A stretch of 22,595 bases of DNA from Candidatus Poribacteria bacterium WGA-3G (GTDB taxonomy: Bacteria > Poribacteria > WGA-4E > WGA-3G). The stretch lies in the NCBI GenBank assembly GCA_000406005.1, contig ASZN01000027.1, positions 12,135 through 34,729 on the forward strand, read 5' to 3'. The notes below the pieces were generated by a model, which was given only the letters and a program-made list of their open reading frames with translations, searched no databases and was not told the DNA's origin. This document shows positions 7,742 through 14,836 of the stretch, in pieces. Within the stretch, counting starts at the first letter, position 1; each line of letters starts with the position of its first letter. The position numbers and the translations under genes were made by a program.

Positions 7742-7978
7742 CTACAATTCGTCCAGATCAATCGCGATGAACCGATATCCGAAGGGTTTTATGCGTTCAA
7801 CCAAGGTTTCTCGCAGTTGAAGGGCACGCGCAAATTGCGCCTCCGAGACCTGTATCCGTAGAACCGGATCATGGTCAAAGAGTGAGACATCTTCGAGTTG
7901 GAATTCGTGGAGGAGCCGTTCGATTTGTGGCAATGCCGTCGGTTTCTCGTCTTGCGCCGGGTTGTTCATCTTTTGCAT
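7742..7978 (-). CDS. Small protein resembling the C-terminus of LarE (PP-loop sulfur transferase) without its catalytic domain
   Basis: A 78-residue protein. The segment VLRIQVSEAQFARALQLRETLVERIKPFGYRFIAIDLDEL reads like the C-terminal tail of LarE/TIGR00268 proteins, in which an R-I-x-V strand is followed by a helix with L-R-E and then a G-[FY]-x-[YF]-[VI]-x-[LI]-D-L strand. The N-terminal ATP pyrophosphatase (PP-loop) part of LarE is absent. The stop codon of the upstream SDR is immediately followed by this ATG (0 bp), so translational coupling is likely; a second ATG at 7969 with 'aaaag' upstream is an alternative start. It is the last gene of the purD cluster. The homology is judged from memory of the family pattern, so the function remains open. 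Confidence 0.62.
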   Translation of the reverse strand: MQKMNNPAQDEKPTALPQIERLLHEFQLEDVSLFDHDPVLRIQVSEAQFARALQLRETLVERIKPFGYRFIAIDLDEL

Positions 7979-8791
7979 TTAGGAACGTCGCCTCCAATCG
8001 CTACCTGCCATGAAACCACCATCAACGAAGACCATCTGCCCCGTGACGAAGTCTGAAGCGTTAGATGCGAAGAAAATCGTTAGACCTGCCAAGTCCTCAG
8101 GTTCGCCCCACCGATAGGCGGGTGTCCGATTGAGGATCCATTCGTTCCGACTGTCTTCGCGTGCCGGTGCCGTCATCTCTGTCCTGATGAAGCCGGGTGC
8201 GATACCGTTTACCTGAATGTTGTATTCCGCCCACTCTACGGCGAGGAGTTTTGTGAGTTGGAGGAGTCCACCCTTCGCTGCTGTATAGGCGACACTCGTC
8301 GGCAGCCCGATCGCTGAGGTCAGCGATAAGGTGTTGATGACCTTGCCGGACTTCCGTTCTTTCATGACATTACCACAGGCTTTCGCGAGGAAAAACGCAC
8401 CTTTGAGATTGACATCCGTGACGAAATCCCAATCCGCTTCGGTGAATTCCATTGCGGGGTTACGGATATTGACCCCGGCGTTGTTAACGAGTATATCAAG
8501 TCTACCGAAGGTTTCTACGGTCTGCGCCACGAGTGCGTCGATTTCTGAGAGGTTCCCGACATCCGCCTGAATCGGCAATATTTTTCTGCCGGTTTCGTCG
8601 GCAATCCGTTCAGCGATCGGTGTCAACGTCTCAATTTGCCTACCCACAATGGCAAGATCAGACCCCGCACCGGCGAGACCTTCCGCCATGGCAAGTCCAA
8701 TCCCGCGACTCGCGCCAGAGACAATACTTACTTTACCGTCCAATTGAAATTGCGCTATCATACCTATAGCAGATGTTTGGTTTGATTTCAC
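7979..8791 (-). CDS. Classical short-chain dehydrogenase/reductase (sugar-acid/3-oxoacyl reductase type)
   Basis: A 270-residue classical SDR. The cofactor motif SGASRGIG is at 25-32, NNAG at 102-105, catalytic Ser155 precedes Tyr168-x-x-x-Lys172 (YTAAK), and the C-terminal PGFIRTEM and VDGGF motifs are standard. An Arg after the beta-2 Gly (IVGRQ) suggests NADPH is possible. Closest families by pattern are gluconate 5-dehydrogenase / KduD and FabG-like reductases; the substrate is not decidable. The GTG at 8791 has a strong purine-rich Shine-Dalgarno (AGGAAGG, 5 nt away) and is preferred; an ATG at 8761 gives a more canonical N-terminus (MIAQFQLDGKV) but a weaker site. It lies 12 bp after the VWA gene and abuts the LarE-like gene. 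Confidence 0.88.
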   Translation of the reverse strand: MKSNQTSAIGMIAQFQLDGKVSIVSGASRGIGLAMAEGLAGAGSDLAIVGRQIETLTPIAERIADETGRKILPIQADVGNLSEIDALVAQTVETFGRLDILVNNAGVNIRNPAMEFTEADWDFVTDVNLKGAFFLAKACGNVMKERKSGKVINTLSLTSAIGLPTSVAYTAAKGGLLQLTKLLAVEWAEYNIQVNGIAPGFIRTEMTAPAREDSRNEWILNRTPAYRWGEPEDLAGLTIFFASNASDFVTGQMVFVDGGFMAGSDWRRRS

Positions 8792-8803
8792 TTTTTCCTT
8801 CCT

Positions 8804-9991
8804 CTATTCCTTAAATTTCAGCAATTGTTCACCATCAATGACTTTCAGTTTTCCGTCGTTCTGTTCAGCGAGAGAAATAAGCAGTTTCGCGCCAGCAGCA
8901 CGTTTCCGATCAATCTCAAGTCCGACGACATAAATTCTTGCGCTGCTCAAGTTCTTTTCTTCGACCCTCTCAAGGATCTTCTGTGTATCTGTTTCAATGT
9001 ATACACTGGAATCCTTTTCCACTTGTGGTAAACCGTCTGTTATTAACACGACGATGGAGGGTTCAAATTCTAAAGAGGCTTCAATTGCTGATAAAACATT
9101 GGTGTTAAGATTGTTTTGGATACTCTCTGGTGTAAACCCCTTAAGGTATCTGAAAGCACGATTTATGTTTTCAGCACTCGCCGAGAGCATTCTCTTGCTC
9201 ATAGCTTTCGCCGTATGAGAAAAGACCACAATGTTAAACATATCATCGTTGCCCAACATCATCAAGGAATCTTTGAGAGAGTCTTTTGCTAACGGCAATT
9301 TCCCCATGCCGGCTGCTTGCATGCTTGCGGTAATATCGAGGCAGTAGACGACATTTTGGGGACCGTCGAAATCATTGAGGAAGTCAATGATACCGAGTCG
9401 GTCAGAGATACCACTTTTTCCGCCACCACCGAGGAGCCCATCGCCGCCGCCTTGACCCTCGCCACGGAACCGCCCAGATCCGTCGCCGCGCGCCCGGACT
9501 CTACCTGTAACGACCCCGCGTCCGTCGGTGCGTCCCGGTTGCGCGATTAACCGGCTGAGGTTCGAGGCTTCCGCATTCCGCAATTGGGCATCTGTCATAA
9601 CATCAGGGATAACCTCGCTCACGGGTGCCTTGTTGACTTCTACATCTTCAAGAACGACGCGCGGACTGAGTTTGACGACTTCATCCATCTTGTTCCGAGC
9701 GGTTTCAATTTTTCTATCCTCTGCATCTCTGGCGAGTTTTTCGTTCGGATCATACACCTTTTTTGTGAGCGGCGGTTTCGGTCGCTGTTTCCGCTTCTTA
9801 GGTGCTTCCGCGTCGTTAAGCAGGTCAACCGCAAAAACGTCTGTCGTCTCCTCGGCAATTTGATTCAATGGGATAAACAGGTAGACGATGATGATAACTA
9901 TATGCAAGATAAGCGATAGCAAGATGACAGAGCGCATCCGATTCCTACGCCGTTGTGCGTCAAGCCGCCAATTAGTGAGTTGATTTAACAC
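8804..9991 (-). CDS. TonB-like membrane-anchored protein with von Willebrand factor A domain
   Basis: A 395-residue protein in four parts: a basic cytoplasmic start (LDAQRRRNRMR); a single membrane helix, about 21-40 (SVILLSLILHIVIIIVYLFI), in TonB style; a charged Lys/Pro-rich stretch (KKRKQRPKPPLTKK) and helical linker to about 150; and a Gly/Arg-rich linker (154-192) leading to a VWA domain from about 200 to the end. The MIDAS metal site is visible as D219-I-T-A-S223 (Thr replaces the first Ser), a threonine near 297 (NTNVLSAIEASL) and ITDG at 317-320 (Asp319). The topology suggests a periplasmic VWA domain anchored in the inner membrane. Family knowledge: VWA domains mediate metal-dependent protein contacts. 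It is the third gene of the purD cluster; its partner is unknown. Confidence 0.8.
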   Translation of the reverse strand: MLNQLTNWRLDAQRRRNRMRSVILLSLILHIVIIIVYLFIPLNQIAEETTDVFAVDLLNDAEAPKKRKQRPKPPLTKKVYDPNEKLARDAEDRKIETARNKMDEVVKLSPRVVLEDVEVNKAPVSEVIPDVMTDAQLRNAEASNLSRLIAQPGRTDGRGVVTGRVRARGDGSGRFRGEGQGGGDGLLGGGGKSGISDRLGIIDFLNDFDGPQNVVYCLDITASMQAAGMGKLPLAKDSLKDSLMMLGNDDMFNIVVFSHTAKAMSKRMLSASAENINRAFRYLKGFTPESIQNNLNTNVLSAIEASLEFEPSIVVLITDGLPQVEKDSSVYIETDTQKILERVEEKNLSSARIYVVGLEIDRKRAAGAKLLISLAEQNDGKLKVIDGEQLLKFKE

Positions 9992-10010
9992 GGGTTAAGC
10001 CCTCCACATT

Positions 10011-10541
10011 TCATTCTTCTTCAATCGTTCCGCGCAAGGTTTGTTGGTCCTCAAAAGCCTGAATCCACGTTTCACCTTCCGGTGTCAGTTCGTAATAGGT
10101 ATGATTACGGTGCTTGATCCATTTGCCTTTAACGATATTTTTCCGATATTGGATTACACGTCCTTGCACCCGTTTGAGGCCCCCGAGTTCCCTTAATTTT
10201 CGGTGTCGTTCGTGCATCTCCTCAAGTGGAATCCTTAAAGTTTCAGCGACAACAATAGAATAGTCCACTCCGAATTCTTGATGGTGTTTTAGGATAAAGT
10301 AGTCGGTTTCATCGAGTTCAGAGAATTCAGGTGCAAGTATGGCAGGTGCTGCCGCCATCTCAGTTGCGCGAACCTCAGCCCACGCGACCGCCAATAACCG
10401 TTCTGGTCGTAAACCTTGCACTGCACCACATGTGGCGTGATGGACAGTTATCGTGCCGTCCTCCTTGAAATAGCCGGTAATGGGATCCTCTTCTTGCGGG
10501 GAACAACACTTGGCGATTTTATACGTGAGTTCAGGGATCAT
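10011..10541 (-). CDS. RelA/SpoT-type RIS (zinc-finger) domain fused to a winged-helix domain
   Basis: A 176-residue protein. Residues 7-55 (IAKCCSPQEEDPITGYF...ITVHHATC...RPERLLAVAWAE) match the RIS/zinc-finger module found near the C-terminus of RelA/SpoT: the C-C-x-P pair (12-13), G-Y-x(8)-V-H (His34), x-x-x-C (Cys38) and the P-E-R-L-x-x-V-x-W strand. The residue before the last Cys is Thr rather than the usual Asp. No synthetase, hydrolase, TGS or ACT domain is present, and an in-frame TAA at 10554-10556 shows this is not a truncated RelA reading through. Residues about 75-165 look like a winged helix (DETDYFILKHHQEFGVDYSIVVAETLRIPLEEMHERHRKLRELGGLKRVQG... then LTPEG), similar in style to DUF2250/MarR-like domains. 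It lies 24 bp after purD. DNA binding and regulation are inferred. Confidence 0.72.
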   Translation of the reverse strand: MIPELTYKIAKCCSPQEEDPITGYFKEDGTITVHHATCGAVQGLRPERLLAVAWAEVRATEMAAAPAILAPEFSELDETDYFILKHHQEFGVDYSIVVAETLRIPLEEMHERHRKLRELGGLKRVQGRVIQYRKNIVKGKWIKHRNHTYYELTPEGETWIQAFEDQQTLRGTIEEE

Positions 10542-10565
10542 GTGCTTGCCGATTTAGAATTGTTG

Positions 10566-11840
10566 TTACGGTTTTTCCAATGCTCTGTGTCCGATGTCAT
10601 TCCGAAAATGTGCTTTGTTAAATTGGATCTCGGAAACACCTTGATAGGCTTGTTGAATTGCGTTGTGTAATCCGTCGGCGACAGCCGTGACACCTAAGAC
10701 TCTACCACCAGCCGTGACGATGTTTTTGCCATCATGCGCTGTGCCTGCATGAAAGACACTAACGCCATCAATCGCGTCGGCATCCTCAAGTCCGGTGATA
10801 ATCTCGCCTGTTTGATATGGATCTGGATAGCCGCCTGAAGCCATAACGACACACGCTGCGGCTTCATCGTACCATTGGACATCGGCATGCTGTTCAAGTG
10901 TGCCATCAACGCAGGCGGTGAGGAGTGGTACCAAATCGCTTTTAAGACGCGGCAAGAGGACTTGTGCCTCTGGGTCTCCGAATCGGCAGTTGAATTCGAG
11001 TACTTTCGGTCCGGTATCCGTAATCATCAGTCCGACGTATAGCACACCTTTGAACGGACTGCCAATGTCCGCCATCCCGTTGATCGTTGGGTAAACGACG
11101 TGCTTCATGACATAGTTGTGTAATTCTGGTGTAATAACAGGTGCAGGCGAATAGGCACCCATTCCACCCGTATTTTTGCCGGTATCACCGTCATGCGACA
11201 TTTTATGGTCCTGTGAAGAGACGAAAGGGAGACAGTAGGTACCGTCGGTCAGGACGGTAAAGGAGGCTTCCTCGCCGATCAATTCTTCCTCAATCACGAC
11301 ACTATCGCCCGCGTCGCCAAATGTCCTATCCACCAAAATAGTTCTGACGGCTTGCAATGCCGCTTTGAAGGTGCGGCCGGGGATAACGCCTTTGCCTGCG
11401 GCGAGTCCGTTTGCTTTAACGAAAACAGGTCTATTCTGATCTTCGATATAAGCCATCGCTGCTTCGGCATCCGTAAACGTCTGGTGTTCCGCTGTCGGGA
11501 TTCCGTTTTCAAGCATCAATCGTTTGGCAAAATCCTTGCTTGCTTCCAAGCGTGCTGCGCGTTTATCGGGTCCAAATGCTTTCAGACCGCGCGCGTTGAA
11601 AACATCGACGATACCTTCCGCTAACGGTGCCTCGGGGCCCACAACGGTTAGCACGATATTTTCGGATTCCGCCCAGTCTACCAAGTCGGTAAACCGATCT
11701 GGCATCGCGATAGTTTCTGCGATTTGTGCGATGCCGGCATTACCGGGGGTGCAATAGATTTTTTCAACGAGTCGGCTCTGTGCAAGTTTCCAGACGAGTG
11801 TATGCTCACGTCCGCCTTGCCCGATAACCAGAATTTTCAT
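10566..11840 (-). CDS. purD: Phosphoribosylamine-glycine ligase (GAR synthetase)
   Basis: About 424 residues from the ATG at 11840 (MKILVIGQGGREHTLVWKLAQS), the usual PurD start and length. In-frame upstream codons exist, but they are not family-like and run into the promoter. PurD ligates glycine to 5-phosphoribosylamine with ATP in the second step of purine synthesis. The N-terminal GQGGREH loop, GPEAPLAEGIVD, the ATP-grasp stretch FVKANGLAAGKGV, the metal-binding EFNCRFGDPEAQVLLPRL and the C-terminal FRNDIGHRAL are all intact. The Shine-Dalgarno is purine-rich (ggatgtggag). It is the first gene of a leftward five-gene cluster and is divergent from the toxin-antitoxin pair. No other pur genes are in the window. 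Confidence 0.96.
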   Translation of the reverse strand: MKILVIGQGGREHTLVWKLAQSRLVEKIYCTPGNAGIAQIAETIAMPDRFTDLVDWAESENIVLTVVGPEAPLAEGIVDVFNARGLKAFGPDKRAARLEASKDFAKRLMLENGIPTAEHQTFTDAEAAMAYIEDQNRPVFVKANGLAAGKGVIPGRTFKAALQAVRTILVDRTFGDAGDSVVIEEELIGEEASFTVLTDGTYCLPFVSSQDHKMSHDGDTGKNTGGMGAYSPAPVITPELHNYVMKHVVYPTINGMADIGSPFKGVLYVGLMITDTGPKVLEFNCRFGDPEAQVLLPRLKSDLVPLLTACVDGTLEQHADVQWYDEAAACVVMASGGYPDPYQTGEIITGLEDADAIDGVSVFHAGTAHDGKNIVTAGGRVLGVTAVADGLHNAIQQAYQGVSEIQFNKAHFRNDIGHRALEKP

Positions 11841-11857
11841 GCTCCACATCCTTTTTG

Positions 11858-11877
11858 ATTGTATTATATCATACAAT
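11858..11877. promoter_or_regulatory. Palindrome overlapping the purD -10 box
   Basis: Perfect 7-bp arms attgtat (11858-11864) and atacaat (11871-11877) around tatatc. It covers the purD -10 hexamer, so a protein bound here would block purD transcription. It could equally be an AT-rich chance palindrome. It does not overlap the divergent toxin promoter. Confidence 0.45.
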
Positions 11878-11891
11878 ATTCGGAAAATCAA
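11863..11891 (-). promoter_or_regulatory. Sigma70-type promoter for the purD cluster
   Basis: On the minus strand: TTGATT (plus 11886-11891), 17-bp spacer, TATAAT (plus 11863-11868). It lies about 22 bp upstream of the purD ATG and has the same hexamers and spacer as the polyprenyl synthase promoter. Confidence 0.75.
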
Positions 11892-11901
11892 GGATTTTTA
11901 T

Positions 11902-11931
11902 TTGACAAAGTTATGTAGGATAGGTTATGCT
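11902..11931 (+). promoter_or_regulatory. Sigma70-type promoter for the toxin-antitoxin pair
   Basis: A perfect TTGACA (11902-11907), 18-bp spacer, TATGCT (11926-11931). The predicted start near 11938 leaves a leader of about 20 nt containing a 'cggagaa' ribosome site before the toxin ATG. It is back to back with the purD promoter; the two -35 boxes are about 10 bp apart. Confidence 0.65.
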
Positions 11932-11957
11932 AATCATGGAGATCGGAGAAATCATTC

Positions 11958-12293
11958 ATGCGTAACACACACCCACGAGAAATACAAGCCTACCGGGCTC
12001 AAAATGGCAGGGAACCTTTCACTGAATGGTTAAGATCACTTCGTGATCAAAGGACGCGAGATAGAATACGAAAACGACTTGAACGACTTGGCGATGGCAA
12101 TTTTGGCGATTGCCGCTCTGTTGGTGACGGTGTTTTTGAACTCCGTGTCCACTTTGGAGCAGGCTATCGTATCTACTTTAGTGAGATGGATAGAACAATC
12201 GTGCTTCTACTTTGTGGAGGTGACAAGTCATCACAAGCCGAGGACATTCAACGCGCAAAAACCTATTGGCTAAAACATAAGGAGGCACACTGA
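11958..12293 (+). CDS. higB: Type II toxin, RelE/HigB-like (phage Gp49-like family)
   Basis: A 111-residue basic protein of the RelE/ParE superfamily, Gp49/HI1419-like subgroup. The family core is easy to see: PFTEWLRSLRDQRTRDRIRKRLERLGDGNFGDCRSVGDGVFELRVHFGAGYRIYF, then IVLLLCGGDKSSQAEDIQRAKTYW. Known members are ribosome-associated mRNA interferases that arrest translation and are neutralised by the downstream antitoxin. The order toxin then antitoxin, with a TGATG overlap (stop 12291-12293, next start 12293), is typical of higBA-like modules and implies coupled translation. The ATG at 11958 has cggaga 9 nt upstream. All core positions look intact, so it is probably functional. The symbol indicates the family. 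Confidence 0.92.
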   Translation: MRNTHPREIQAYRAQNGREPFTEWLRSLRDQRTRDRIRKRLERLGDGNFGDCRSVGDGVFELRVHFGAGYRIYFSEMDRTIVLLLCGGDKSSQAEDIQRAKTYWLKHKEAH

Positions 12294-12697
12294 TGCGAAA
12301 ATATCGAACATGGCACCAGATCTTAATGGAAGATCTCGCCGACTCAGCAGAAGCGATTGGTTATCTTGACGTGTCCCTTGAAGAATATCAGATTGACGGT
12401 GACACGTCCTTCTTTCTGCGAGGGTTTCGGAATGTTGTTGAAGCACAAGGTGGGGTGGCAGAGGTTGCCAAACGCACCAGCATGGATCCGGAAACCCTGT
12501 CGAAAATCCTTTCAAGCAACGAGGCTCCTTATCTTGATACCTTTGCAACTATTCTCAAGGCACTTGGATGCCGACTTTCTATTCAACCTTTAACAGAAGA
12601 AGACACGCAACCTGACATCGAACTTACTGCCGAACAGGAGCATACACAATTGGATAACCTACAGACACACCTATCTGAACCGCATTCATCTCAATAA
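12293..12697 (+). CDS. higA: Antitoxin, HigA/XRE-like (HI1420 family)
   Basis: A 134-residue antitoxin. It follows the HI1420/TIGR02684 pattern: YLDVSLEEYQIDGDTSFFLRGFRNVVEAQGGVAEVAKRTSMDPETLSKILSSNEAPYLDTFATILKALGCRLSIQP. The part from about residue 43 is a helix-turn-helix (GGVAEVAKRTSMDPETLSKIL). It should bind and inhibit the toxin encoded just before it and repress the shared promoter. The start codon overlaps the toxin stop, and GGAGG is 8 nt upstream. The tail after residue 100 (EEDTQPDIELTAEQEHTQLDN...) is acidic, Gln-rich and longer than in the usual ~100-residue members; it is probably disordered. The next gene follows after 14 bp, so transcription may continue into the hydrolase. 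Confidence 0.9.
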   Translation: MRKYRTWHQILMEDLADSAEAIGYLDVSLEEYQIDGDTSFFLRGFRNVVEAQGGVAEVAKRTSMDPETLSKILSSNEAPYLDTFATILKALGCRLSIQPLTEEDTQPDIELTAEQEHTQLDNLQTHLSEPHSSQ

Positions 12698-12711
12698 GGG
12701 AGGAATTGCTA

Positions 12712-14724
12712 ATGGAAACCGGACAACACCACGAACTTGCCCACGTTTTTAGTGAACCCTCTGGGACGGTGAATGACGCGCGTGCTGACGGATTACGCGA
12801 TGTCAATACACCTTACGATTTTCCGGGGTACACCAAGCCAGAATGGCGCGAAAAAGCCGACGCCTTACGCCAACAGATTCGCGTCGCTAACGGCTTAATA
12901 CCGGCACACGAGTCAACGCCACTGAATGCTGAGATTTTCGGAAAAATTGAACGCGAAGATTACAGCGTGGAGAAGGTCTATTTTGAACCGTTTCCAGGTT
13001 TCTTCACAACAGGAAACCTCTACCGTCCACTTGGAAAGCCGGGGCCGTTCCCGGGGATCGTGAGTCCTCATGGGCACTGGGGACGCGGCAGGCTTGAGAG
13101 CATCGAGCGCGGTTCAATCCCTGGACGCTGTATCAACTTCGCGAAACAGGGGTATGTCATCTTTGCCTACGATATGCTGGGTTATAACGATAGCGGCAAA
13201 CAGATTGAGCATCGTTACGGCGGTGCGCGCGAAGGTCTCTGGGGTCTGAGTGCGATGGGTCTTCAACTCCAGAACGGTATCCGTGCCATCGACTTTTTAC
13301 AGAACCTGCCGGACGTAGATGCAGAACGTATCGGTTGTACAGGCGCGTCTGGTGGTGGCACGCAAACCTTTATTTTGACAGCAGTAGACGAACGCGTGAA
13401 GGTCTCTGCACCTGTCAATATGATCTCAGCGACGATGCAAGGCGGGTGTCTCTGCGAAAACGCGCCGAACCTCCGTTTAGATGTCAGCAACCTCGAAATC
13501 GGTGCGTTGATGGCACCGCGTCCGCTTCTGCTCGTGTCAGCGACTGGGGATTGGACGGTGAAAACACCGACGGTTGAATATCCTGCTATCCGAAGTATCT
13601 ATGAGCACTTCAACGCAGCGGATAAGGTCCATCAGGTTCAGGTAGACGCAGAACACAACTATAACAAGGAGAGCCGTGAAGCGGTATATGCGTGGTTCGC
13701 GAAATGGTTCTTGGGAGCAGAGGATCCATCGGCGTTCAAGGAGATAGAATTCCAGGTTGAGCCGGACGATGCGCTGTTGGTCTTCTCGGAACGTGAGATG
13801 CCAGCGCATGCACTGAAGCAGGAAGAGTTTTTACCGGCTTGGGTATCCCGTTCTCAACAAGCACTCGAAAATCGGAAACCGACGAACGGAGCAGAACTTC
13901 AGACATTCCGTGAAGAGATGGAGAGCGGATTGCAACACGCACTCGGGTTGCAGGTTCCAAAGATCACAGATGTAACGCTTGTTGAACCGGAGGGTGCGTT
14001 TCCGACGACTTACCAAACCAACCTATCCGCGAGACATCTCGTTATCGGGAGAAAAGATGTCGGTGATGCGATCCCTGCCATCTTATTTAGTCCAGAGCCG
14101 CAGGTCGGACACGATCCGGTCGTGTTGATCGTTCATCCAGAAGGCAAGGAGAAATTGATTGATGTAAAGACAGGGGAACCGTCAAGTCTCATCACCGATT
14201 TACTCGCTGCTGACCGAAAGGTGCTGCTCATCGATGTCTTTGGTGTCGGTGAACACAACGATTATGAGAGACCGGAAGATACCTCCTTTTTCACGACCTA
14301 CAACCGTACCGCTGCAGCACTCCGTGTGCAAGACATTGTAACTGCACTGCATTGTTTTACAGGGAGAGGTGATGTCTCAGAGGTGAATCTGATTGGGATC
14401 GGCGAAGCCGGATTGTGGGGGCTACTTGCGGCTGGGTTTACCGATGTCAAGAACGTTGTTATAGATACAGATGGATTTGATAACAGCAGCGACGATGCGT
14501 TCTTGAAGACTTTACTGATACCGAGTATACGTCGGATCGGTGATTTTCGGACAGCCGGAACACTCGTCGCGCCTCGCAACTTAATTCTTCACAATACGGG
14601 AAACGTGTTTGAGACTGCCTGGATTCGCGAGGTGTATAGAAATATCGGAGCGAGCGATAAGTCGCTTGTAGCGGAAGATCGGTTGTCTGATGAAGAAATT
14701 GTTGGTCGGGTAGCGTCGGCGTAG
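12712..14724 (+). CDS. Two-domain alpha/beta hydrolase, acetyl-xylan-esterase-like
   Basis: A 670-residue protein from ATG 12712, which has GGGAGG 8 nt upstream; a TTG at 12706 is less likely. Domain 1 (about 85-335) is an active-looking hydrolase: SPHGHWGRGR forms the oxyanion side, GCTGASGGGTQTF holds the nucleophile Ser213, SATGDWT holds the candidate acid Asp280 and DAEHNYN holds the candidate His315. Such proteins deacetylate xylan or other esters. Domain 2 (about 440-665) repeats the fold but has GIGEAG (Glu565) where the nucleophile elbow would be, so it looks catalytically dead. No clear signal peptide is seen, which argues for a cytoplasmic location. It follows the antitoxin gene by 14 bp; any shared function with the TA pair is unlikely. 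Confidence 0.82.
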   Translation: METGQHHELAHVFSEPSGTVNDARADGLRDVNTPYDFPGYTKPEWREKADALRQQIRVANGLIPAHESTPLNAEIFGKIEREDYSVEKVYFEPFPGFFTTGNLYRPLGKPGPFPGIVSPHGHWGRGRLESIERGSIPGRCINFAKQGYVIFAYDMLGYNDSGKQIEHRYGGAREGLWGLSAMGLQLQNGIRAIDFLQNLPDVDAERIGCTGASGGGTQTFILTAVDERVKVSAPVNMISATMQGGCLCENAPNLRLDVSNLEIGALMAPRPLLLVSATGDWTVKTPTVEYPAIRSIYEHFNAADKVHQVQVDAEHNYNKESREAVYAWFAKWFLGAEDPSAFKEIEFQVEPDDALLVFSEREMPAHALKQEEFLPAWVSRSQQALENRKPTNGAELQTFREEMESGLQHALGLQVPKITDVTLVEPEGAFPTTYQTNLSARHLVIGRKDVGDAIPAILFSPEPQVGHDPVVLIVHPEGKEKLIDVKTGEPSSLITDLLAADRKVLLIDVFGVGEHNDYERPEDTSFFTTYNRTAAALRVQDIVTALHCFTGRGDVSEVNLIGIGEAGLWGLLAAGFTDVKNVVIDTDGFDNSSDDAFLKTLLIPSIRRIGDFRTAGTLVAPRNLILHNTGNVFETAWIREVYRNIGASDKSLVAEDRLSDEEIVGRVASA

Positions 14725-14732
14725 CAAAGGGT

Positions 14733-14783
14733 GGAAGTATGGAAGGGAGGGAAGGATGGAACCGTCTATGCTTCCAATCTTCC
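14733..14783 (+). terminator. Possible terminator-like inverted repeat after the hydrolase gene
   Basis: ggaagtatggaag (14733-14745) pairs with cttccaatcttcc (14771-14783) at 11 of 13 positions across a 25-nt loop, starting 9 bp after the hydrolase stop codon. The T tract afterwards is weak (tt), so this may be a purine-rich intergenic repeat rather than an efficient terminator. Confidence 0.35.
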
Positions 14784-14836
14784 TTGGGGAAACACACAAG
14801 CAAAACACTTCCAAATCTGTAAGCAAAGAAATAGGT

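Noticed and set aside
9528..9919. Overlapping 111-residue frames antisense to the VWA gene
   Set aside because: They are shadow frames in a Ser/Thr-rich register, without a Shine-Dalgarno or a family pattern; the opposite strand codes a recognisable protein.
10554..10556. Idea that the RIS protein is the tail of a frameshifted relA
   Set aside because: An in-frame TAA lies just upstream, and the DNA before it is the intact 3' end of purD, leaving no room for RelA N-terminal domains.
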